Assembly (NCBI RefSeq): GCF_003990975.1
Contig: NZ_RZJR01000001.1
Location: forward strand, 372,001-436,000
Direction of reading: 5' to 3'
DNA length: 64,000 nt
Source: Cohnella sp. AR92
GTDB taxonomy: Bacteria; Bacillota; Bacilli; Paenibacillales; Paenibacillaceae
Of the stretch, positions 58,177-64,000 are shown piece after piece. Position 1 is the first letter of the stretch. Every line of letters begins with the position of its first letter. The position numbers were made by a program, and so were the translations under genes. The notes below the pieces were generated by a model. It was not told where the DNA came from. It worked only from the letters and a program-made list of their open reading frames with translations, and did no database searches.

Positions 58177-59679
58177 TCATGCGTTCTGTTCCCGGATCTC
58201 GGAAGGATAGCATTTGAACTGCTCGAGGAACAGCTTCGTAAAGTGCCTCGAACTGAAATAGCCGACCGCCTGGGCGATATCTTGAACTTTCATCTCCGGC
58301 TTCGTCATCAGCAGCTCTTTGGCCTTCAGCATGCGGGTGCCCGTCAAGTATTTGACGAAGGTGATGCCCATCCGCTTATGGAACAGAGTGCTGAGATAGT
58401 TCGGGGTGACGTTCATAGCCCCGGCCAGCGTTCCGATCGCAATCTCATCCATGTAATGCTCTTCGATATAGTCGATGATCCGCTGAACGAGATCGGTTCT
58501 GTCGGTGCAGGCCGCGGCATTCGTCGCCTGGAGCATGGCATCGCCGTGAAGCTGCAGGGAATGGAACCACTGCTCGGGAGGCATGTCCGCGTTCACAGCG
58601 GCTTCCATCGCGGAGGACAGATAGCCGCATACTCTTGTTAGCCAACCGCGGTTCTCGAACAGCTCGGACGGGTTAAGCTTCCTCAGAGACACGAGCTTCC
58701 GGGAATAGCCCATATAATCTTTGCGCGCGTACAGCTCGTTAAGCTGCACGAGATGCTCGGCTATGGAGAGTACGTTCGGCTTCTCGGCTTCGGCGCGCAG
58801 AGACTCCAAGGTCACCGCTTGAGTGCCGGCCGGCGAATGATAGATGCGCAGATGGGCGAGAGCCTGCAGTTCTTCGGCCTCTTTCTGAAGCGCCGGCAAG
58901 TCGTCGCATCCGTTCGTCCGGAGGACGTATACGCCCGAGTCGGCCGCTCGGCGCACGACCGTCATCGTCTGCCGCTCGATGAATTCCAGAACCGAGGGAT
59001 CCCGGTTCTTATCGGCGCGGGGGATTGCCCAGCAGCAGGTCAGGGTACCGTCCCGAAGGCTGACGATTCCGCCGCGCACGTCATTGCCTTGGGGATGAAG
59101 GAGGACCGCTTGCCGGATATCGTTCGCGATAGGCTGCAAGCGATCCGGGGAATCGGCTCTCGTATCGGAGATGTCCGAGTACAACGCGAAGCAGGCCAGA
59201 ATGTAGCCATGGTAGGCGCTGTCCGCCGTCGCGCAGGGGAGGCGATCCGTTCGGCGCAGCGCGGCCCCGATCCAGGATTCGAACTCGCAATTAAGGTAGT
59301 AGGCGGCGCTGTTCCGTTCCTCGATCGCGTGGCGGACGCACTTCTCCAGTTCGTCCGGATCCGCGGGCTTCAGCAAGTAGTCGATTGCGCCAAGACGGAT
59401 CGCGTCGTGGGCGTATTTAAATTCGGAGAACCCGGTCACGATGACCCAATTCGCTTCCGGAGCGAACGGCTTGCCTTGACGGATCGCCTCCAATCCGTCC
59501 ATTCTGGGCATGCGGATATCCACGAAGATCAGATCGGGGGAGGTCGTTCGAATCAAGCCGAGCAATTCCTCTCCGTTGCGGGCTTCCCCCACGATCCGGA
59601 TCGGAATGTCCATCTCCTCCAGCATGCTTCTCAAGCTGGATCGGACGAGGCTCTCATCGTCGGCTAAGATGACGTTCAT
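58177..59679 (-). CDS. YesN-type response regulator with AraC DNA-binding domain
   Basis: Protein of 500 residues: receiver domain (1-120) with DD at 7-8, phosphoacceptor Asp54 in FVDIRMPRMDG, Thr82 and Lys104; a long middle region without clear motifs; and a C-terminal AraC domain (~400-495; IAIGTLAGAMNVTPNYLSTLFHKRMGITFVKYL and VQDIAQAVGYFSSRHFTKLFLEQFKCYPSEIR). It lies 7 bp after the sensor kinase gene. Such pairs in Paenibacillus control neighbouring sugar ABC transporters, here the divergent genes from 61585. Confidence 0.93.
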   Translation of the reverse strand: MNVILADDESLVRSSLRSMLEEMDIPIRIVGEARNGEELLGLIRTTSPDLIFVDIRMPRMDGLEAIRQGKPFAPEANWVIVTGFSEFKYAHDAIRLGAIDYLLKPADPDELEKCVRHAIEERNSAAYYLNCEFESWIGAALRRTDRLPCATADSAYHGYILACFALYSDISDTRADSPDRLQPIANDIRQAVLLHPQGNDVRGGIVSLRDGTLTCCWAIPRADKNRDPSVLEFIERQTMTVVRRAADSGVYVLRTNGCDDLPALQKEAEELQALAHLRIYHSPAGTQAVTLESLRAEAEKPNVLSIAEHLVQLNELYARKDYMGYSRKLVSLRKLNPSELFENRGWLTRVCGYLSSAMEAAVNADMPPEQWFHSLQLHGDAMLQATNAAACTDRTDLVQRIIDYIEEHYMDEIAIGTLAGAMNVTPNYLSTLFHKRMGITFVKYLTGTRMLKAKELLMTKPEMKVQDIAQAVGYFSSRHFTKLFLEQFKCYPSEIREQNA

Positions 59680-59686
59680 GCTGCTT

Positions 59687-61420
59687 TCACTCTCCTATAG
59701 GAATCTCGATGAGGATGGTCGTGCCGGCGCCGAGCCGGCTCTCGATTCGAAGCCGAGCTTCGGGAGCGTGCATTCGCAATCGGGCTTTGACGTTCGCAAG
59801 GCCGACTTGGGAAGAAGTAGACGAGGCTTGCGTATCGAAGCCGATTCCGTCGTCCTGGATCCGAATGACGGCGTAACGCCGCCCTTCTATCCATTCCGCT
59901 TCCGCGGTCACCGTCAACAGATTGTCCTTCCCATCCGGCTCGATGCCATGAATGATAGCATTCTCGACAAGCGGCTGAATGAGAAGCTTCGGGATCGAGA
60001 CGAGAGCCAAAGCCTCGTCGTATCGGATATGGACCGTAAGCTTCTCCTGGAACCGCATCTGCTGCAACAGGCCGTATTTTTCTAGGAATTGGAACTCGCT
60101 CTCGATCGTCGATTCCTGATTGTTCTCCAAGCTGTATCTCATCATGGAGCTTAGCGACAAGATCGCCTTCTCTAATTCCTTGGAGCGCCCTTGACGGTTC
60201 AAGCCGATGAAGCCGTTCAGCGTGTTGTATAGAAAATGAGGCTGGATCTGAGATTGAAGCGCCCGGTACTCCGCCTTCTGATGGGCAAGCTTGGAGCGGT
60301 ATTCCTCGTTGATCAGCTCATCCAGGCGGGAAATCATGTTGTTCAGCGAGAAGCCGAGCTGCGCGATCTCGTCCCGCCCCCGGGCGACGAACCTTTCGGA
60401 CATGTCTCCCTTCTTCACCTTGTTCATGATCTGATTCATTTTCTTGAATGGCTTAACGATCCATCGCGAGAAGTACAGGAATACCGCGAACGTAACGAGA
60501 AGCGCGCCGGCCGACAGCAGGAAAGCGATCACGTAGATCCAACGGACCTTGGACTTCAGTTCTTCTTTGGAGAGAAACACGACGATTCGCCAATCCGCGG
60601 GGCTGATCTGTCGCGAAACCCCCGTATAGGAGGCGCTTTCAAAAGCTTCCTTCGTCTTGGACGAGGCCAGCCCTTCCTGCAATTCGTGCGACAGCGGATG
60701 ATTGGCGTAGAGCACCTTCTGGTCCTGATCCAGAATGACGACGGTCGAAGAGACGTTGAAGGAGACGTCCTTCATGATTTTCTCCAGCAACTTCTTGTCG
60801 GCATCCGCGAGAATGACGGCCAGCGGACGCCGGGTGTCGGGATCCTTGATCAGCCTGGCGACGGAGAACACTTGCGACACTTGATTCTTGGTTACGTAAT
60901 TCTGCGGATGCGAACCGATGAAGACGGCTTTGCCGTCCGCTTCAAGAGCCTCCCGGTACCAATCCTCGTCTTGGAATCGAAAGTCATTGTTTAGGGACAT
61001 ATCGAATTTGCCGGTAATATAAGCTGGGCCGTTCTTCGGAATGATGAGCGTGCTCAGGATGTCCGGCCGGGTGTTGATCAGGTAATTCGGAAGCGTCCCC
61101 GACAAGGCGCGGTCCGTCTTTAATCGGGTATAATCGTTAGCCGTCTCGTAACGGTTATTGGCCTTTATCTTTAACGCGGTCATGACGTCGTCGCTTAGAT
61201 AAGGCGACGTGGTCAATCGGTCCAAGTCGTCCAGATAAGTCTCTATGTTTCTCGATAAGGCGTTGATCGTGCCGCTTGTCAGTTTCTGAGTTTCGTTGGA
61301 TAGGAGGCCCTGGATATAATAAGGCAAGGCGAAAGCTGATATAATGAACGGCGTCACGATGAATAGCAGATAGGTAAGCGTAAGCTTGAATCGGAGCGTC
61401 TGAAAGAGCCTCACCCGCAT
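59687..61420 (-). CDS. YesM-type sensor histidine kinase
   Basis: Membrane kinase of 577 residues: two helices (~13-33 and ~294-316) flank a Cache-like external sensor domain; a HAMP segment follows (~318-370), then the His_kinase block QSQIQPHFLYNTLN with phosphorylated His395, N box IQPLVENAIIHG and G box DDGIGF. The ATG at 61420 is used; a GTG at 61414 has better spacing to AAAGGA. Likely senses an external sugar or the loaded binding protein of the divergent transporter. Confidence 0.92.
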   Translation of the reverse strand: MRVRLFQTLRFKLTLTYLLFIVTPFIISAFALPYYIQGLLSNETQKLTSGTINALSRNIETYLDDLDRLTTSPYLSDDVMTALKIKANNRYETANDYTRLKTDRALSGTLPNYLINTRPDILSTLIIPKNGPAYITGKFDMSLNNDFRFQDEDWYREALEADGKAVFIGSHPQNYVTKNQVSQVFSVARLIKDPDTRRPLAVILADADKKLLEKIMKDVSFNVSSTVVILDQDQKVLYANHPLSHELQEGLASSKTKEAFESASYTGVSRQISPADWRIVVFLSKEELKSKVRWIYVIAFLLSAGALLVTFAVFLYFSRWIVKPFKKMNQIMNKVKKGDMSERFVARGRDEIAQLGFSLNNMISRLDELINEEYRSKLAHQKAEYRALQSQIQPHFLYNTLNGFIGLNRQGRSKELEKAILSLSSMMRYSLENNQESTIESEFQFLEKYGLLQQMRFQEKLTVHIRYDEALALVSIPKLLIQPLVENAIIHGIEPDGKDNLLTVTAEAEWIEGRRYAVIRIQDDGIGFDTQASSTSSQVGLANVKARLRMHAPEARLRIESRLGAGTTILIEIPIGE

Positions 61421-61492
61421 CTTCCTTTCTATTGATAAAGATAGCCTCCTAGGTTCACTTAATCAATGCCTAATGGCGCAAGTGTAGAAAAG

Positions 61493-61534
61493 AGCGCTTA
61501 CATCGTAGAATCGCAGCATTATAAAGCGCTTGCA
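61493..61534. promoter_or_regulatory. paired AGCGCTT[AG]CA motifs in the divergent control region
   Basis: AGCGCTTACA (61493-61502) and AGCGCTTGCA (61525-61534), 32 bp apart (about three helical turns), 51 bp before the binding-protein gene. Each matches one half of the CcpA cre consensus; YesN may bind here instead. Confidence 0.45.
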
Positions 61535-61584
61535 AACAGTCTATCATTAGCTTCAAGTTCACATCAATCATTAGGGGGATGGAA

Positions 61585-62913
61585 ATGAAACGAAACAGAA
61601 AGCTTCTGCTCGCTTCGATGCTCACGTTTAGCGTGGCTCTGACCGCATGCGGCGGATCCAACGACAAAGAGAACAACGCTTCGCCTTCCAATGCTTCGCC
61701 AAGCGCATCCGCCAGCGCTTCGGCTTCGGAGAACAAGGGCTCGGACAAGCCGGTTACGCTGAACGTCATGACGAACATCAACGACCAGCAGGCCAAAGTG
61801 CTGGAAGACATCGCGAGGGAATTCGAGAAGGAGAACCCGAGCATCAAAGTCGAGTTCAGCGCTCCCGGCGCGGAATACGAGAATATCATGAAGGTCAAGA
61901 TGGCATCCAACTCGATGCCGGACGTGTTCTCGACGCACGGATGGGCGAAGATCCGCTACGCCGACTTCCTCGCCGATCTGAAGGATGAAGCGTGGACAAG
62001 CCAGATCGACGACGCGATCAAGCCGGCGGTAACCGACGACTCGGGCAAAGTGTACGTGCTTCCGATGGATCAAGACAAATCCGGTCCGGTCTACAACGCC
62101 GATATTCTCGAGAAATACGGCGTGCCCGTGCCTACGACTTGGGATGAATTGATGCAGGCGGCCGAAACGATCAAGACGAAGAGCAACGGCGCAGTCGTTC
62201 CGTTCCATATCGGCGGTGCGGATTCGTGGCCGATCGGGCAATTCTTCGATTTCTTCGCGACGCCGGCGTTCATCAGCTCGACGGACAACAATGCGTCCCA
62301 ATTCCTGGACGGCTCGTTCGATTGGAAGCAGTTCGATAAGCTGCCGCAGATGTTCCTCGACCTGAAGAAGAAGGGCTACCTGAACAAGGACGTCCTGACG
62401 GCGAAGTATGCCGATTCCGCGAAAGCTTTCGCGGAAGGCAAAGTCGCGTTCGGCATCTACGGACCGTTCCTGATCGACGAAGCGAAGAAAATCAATCCGG
62501 ACCTGAAAGCGGGTCTGATGCCGATTCCTTCGATCGCGACAGGCGATCAACCGACGCTGGCAGGCGGAGAGAGAACGACTTGGGGCGTGTGGAAGGATTC
62601 CCCGAACATCGATGCCGCCAAGAAGTTCGTCGCGTTCTATGCGAAACCGGAGAACATTGCCAAGGTAGCGGCATCCGAGATCCTGCCGCCGGGCCTCAAG
62701 GGCGTAACGATCGACGCCGGCGATCTGACGGACGACTTCCAGCAATATTCCGATCTTCGCGTTCTTCCTTTCTTCGACCGCGTCTACCTGCCGAACGGCA
62801 TGTGGGACGTTATGTGCAAGAACGGACAAGATCTCCTGGCCGGAGGAATTTCGGTCAGCGAGTTCTCCGAGAACATGAAGCAGGAATACGAGCGCCTTCG
62901 CGCCGCTCAATAA
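61585..62913 (+). CDS. sugar ABC transporter substrate-binding lipoprotein
   Basis: Extracellular solute-binding protein (family 1) of 442 residues with lipobox LTAC (Cys ~23) and a Ser/Ala/Asn-rich linker (NNASPSNASPSASASASAS) before the binding lobes. Motifs such as LNVMTNINDQQAKVLEDIAREFEKENPSIKVEF and PDVFSTHGWAKIRYADFLADL are typical of carbohydrate-binding proteins. The start at 61585 (MKRNRK) has GGGGG 6 nt upstream; the ATG at 61579 lies on that site. Followed by a hairpin terminator and the permease genes. Sugar unknown. Confidence 0.92.
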   Translation: MKRNRKLLLASMLTFSVALTACGGSNDKENNASPSNASPSASASASASENKGSDKPVTLNVMTNINDQQAKVLEDIAREFEKENPSIKVEFSAPGAEYENIMKVKMASNSMPDVFSTHGWAKIRYADFLADLKDEAWTSQIDDAIKPAVTDDSGKVYVLPMDQDKSGPVYNADILEKYGVPVPTTWDELMQAAETIKTKSNGAVVPFHIGGADSWPIGQFFDFFATPAFISSTDNNASQFLDGSFDWKQFDKLPQMFLDLKKKGYLNKDVLTAKYADSAKAFAEGKVAFGIYGPFLIDEAKKINPDLKAGLMPIPSIATGDQPTLAGGERTTWGVWKDSPNIDAAKKFVAFYAKPENIAKVAASEILPPGLKGVTIDAGDLTDDFQQYSDLRVLPFFDRVYLPNGMWDVMCKNGQDLLAGGISVSEFSENMKQEYERLRAAQ

Positions 62914-62934
62914 AGCAAAGGCAACCGAGAAGAA

Positions 62935-62966
62935 GCCCGCGGCACCGCTGCCGCGGGCACGCTTTT
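62935..62966 (+). terminator. intercistronic hairpin after the binding-protein gene
   Basis: Ten-bp stem GCCCGCGGCA/TGCCGCGGGC with a CCGC loop and TTTT four bases later. Between a binding-protein gene and its permease genes such hairpins usually cause partial termination or protect the upstream mRNA. Confidence 0.7.
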
Positions 62967-63035
62967 CCCATAGCGAAACGCACTTAACTATCTTAATATT
63001 CAGGCAAATGAAAGAAAGTGAGGAGGAGAGCAGCC

Positions 63036-63974
63036 ATGCCGTCTTCGCAACCGCATTCGGTTCGCCGTTCGAACGCCCCCGGCAAGCCAGGCTTCGTTCG
63101 CCGGTACTTCCAGTCCGCTTCGGCGCTCAATTTGATGTACGTGCCGGCGCTCATTTTTTTCGGGGTCTTTATTTTCTACCCGCTGATCAAGGGCTTCCAG
63201 ATCTCGTTCACGAACTGGGACGGCTATTCCCCTAAGTATTCGTGGGTGGGCTTCGAGAAATATGAACGGATGTTCCACGATAAGAAGATTCTGACGACCT
63301 TTAAGAACACGCTGATCTACGGCTTGGGCAGCACGCTGCTGCAGAACTTGCTAGGACTTGCTTACGCCTTGTTCTTGGATCGGAAAATTCGCGGCTTGGG
63401 CATCGCTCGCACGATAGTCTACCTGCCGGTTATCATAAGCCCGCTCATTATGGGTTATATCTTCTACTTCATCTTCCAATACGACGGCGGCGCGCTGAAC
63501 GATCTGGTGGCCGTGCTCGGCAAGGAGCAAGTGGATTGGCTGTCGAGCGGACCTCGCGCCGTCTGGATCATTACTCTAATCAACACCTACCAATACATGG
63601 GCATCGCCATGATTATTTACTTGGGCGGCTTGCAGTCGATCTCCAAGGAATTCTATGAAGCCGCGCAGATCGAAGGAGCCGGCTGGTTATCCCAATTCCG
63701 CAACATCACCTGGCCGCTTCTCGCGCCGGCGATAACGGTCAATATCGTCTTGAACATTATCGGGGGACTGAAGCTGTTCGACGTGATCGTCGCCTTGACG
63801 AACGGCGGACCGGGCTATGCATCCCAGTCGTTGTCCACGATGATGTACAACCTGTACTTCGCGAGGCAGGATGCCGGCTATGCGGCGGCTCTTGGCAACG
63901 TCATGTTCCTCGTCATCAGCATCATCAGCTTGTTTATCCTTTACACGCTGCGCAGAAGGGAGTTGCGGATGTGA
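63036..63974 (+). CDS. sugar ABC transporter permease (MalF/LplB type)
   Basis: Membrane permease of 312 residues with six helices: [34 protein letters not shown] at the start and the EAA loop [24 protein letters not shown] (~213) that contacts the ATPase. The start at 63036 ([11 protein letters not shown]) has GGAGGAG 7 nt upstream; the GTG at 63018 overlaps that site. Its stop overlaps the start of a second permease gene. No ATPase gene is seen; these transporters often share MsmX-like ATPases encoded elsewhere. Confidence 0.93.
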   Translation: MPSSQPHSVRRSNAPGKPGFVRRYFQSASALNLMYVPALIFFGVFIFYPLIKGFQISFTNWDGYSPKYSWVGFEKYERMFHDKKILTTFKNTLIYGLGSTLLQNLLGLAYALFLDRKIRGLGIARTIVYLPVIISPLIMGYIFYFIFQYDGGALNDLVAVLGKEQVDWLSSGPRAVWIITLINTYQYMGIAMIIYLGGLQSISKEFYEAAQIEGAGWLSQFRNITWPLLAPAITVNIVLNIIGGLKLFDVIVALTNGGPGYASQSLSTMMYNLYFARQDAGYAAALGNVMFLVISIISLFILYTLRRRELRM

Positions 63975-64000
63975 GCAGAATCTTGAGCCGTCTCTTCCTT
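63971..64000 (+). CDS. second sugar ABC transporter permease, 5' end
   Basis: GTG at 63971 in the GTGA overlap with the first permease stop, with GGGAG 8 nt upstream; reads [10 protein letters not shown] up to the window end. Position and start fit the MalG/LplC-type partner permease; too short to prove. Confidence 0.55.
   Translation, partial: MSRILSRLFL

Overview
The window looks like a chromosomal stretch from a GC-rich, endospore-forming Gram-positive bacterium of the Paenibacillaceae (Cohnella or Paenibacillus type). Reasons: strong AGGAGG ribosome binding sites with many GTG and TTG starts, lipoprotein signal peptides, a YesMN-type two-component pair beside a sugar ABC transporter, a qoxABCD quinol oxidase, a CcdC protein, DUF6385 and DUF1540 proteins, and two promoters of sigma-K form. 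The genus is inferred from gene content only. No tRNA, rRNA, insertion sequence, phage or CRISPR array was seen.

Layout. 1-5.3 kb: 3' end of a SARP/BTAD-type regulator, an acyl-CoA dehydrogenase, a TetM/EF-G-like ribosomal-protection GTPase and a membrane-anchored alpha/beta hydrolase. 5.5-13.1 kb: a five-gene exopolysaccharide operon (tandem NodB lipoprotein, UDP-HexNAc dehydrogenase, processive GT2 synthase with an N-terminal PilZ domain, NodB-like/LamG-like protein, GH18 hydrolase). 13.1-25.4 kb: an intergenic repeat block, a small acidic protein, fumC, a MarR-controlled heterodimeric ABC exporter, a mutarotase, nhaK, amtB and a class I glutamine amidotransferase. 25.8-27.8 kb: a DUF1540 miniprotein, purT and an Rrf2 regulator. 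27.9-30.6 kb: four surface-type proteins, three of which open with the same M-[TP]-N-[FY]-[ST]-V motif; one carries four 21-residue repeats. 30.8-33 kb: small genes, partly overlapping (DUF4259, two membrane proteins, a lipoprotein, DUF6157, a nucleotidyltransferase). 33-34.8 kb: divergent AraC regulator and SDR oxidoreductase.

35-45 kb is a glycosylation island: three tandem GT2-TPR genes on the plus strand converge on four minus-strand genes (TPR-like protein, GT2, GT4, methyltransferase). Each arm is preceded by ACC-N16-CATANNNTA, the form of a sigma-K promoter, which suggests late mother-cell expression and modification of the spore surface. 45-48.2 kb: HxlR and MarR regulators, a DUF1700/DUF4097 pair without its usual PadR gene, and a small membrane protein. 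48.7-52.6 kb: qoxABCD. 52.7-53.7 kb: a CDF metal exporter whose mRNA leader carries a 20-codon peptide gene lying across a perfect 16-bp terminator stem, a candidate attenuator. 53.9 kb: ccdC. 54.6-57.9 kb: the ATP-grasp / alpha-E / transglutaminase cassette. 58.2-64 kb: a YesN/YesM two-component system divergent from a sugar ABC transporter that runs off the window.

The strongest candidates for new biology are the exopolysaccharide operon, the glycosylation island with its paired sigma-K-like promoters, and the leader-peptide attenuator of the CDF exporter. All functions are inferred from motifs and gene order; no database search was run.
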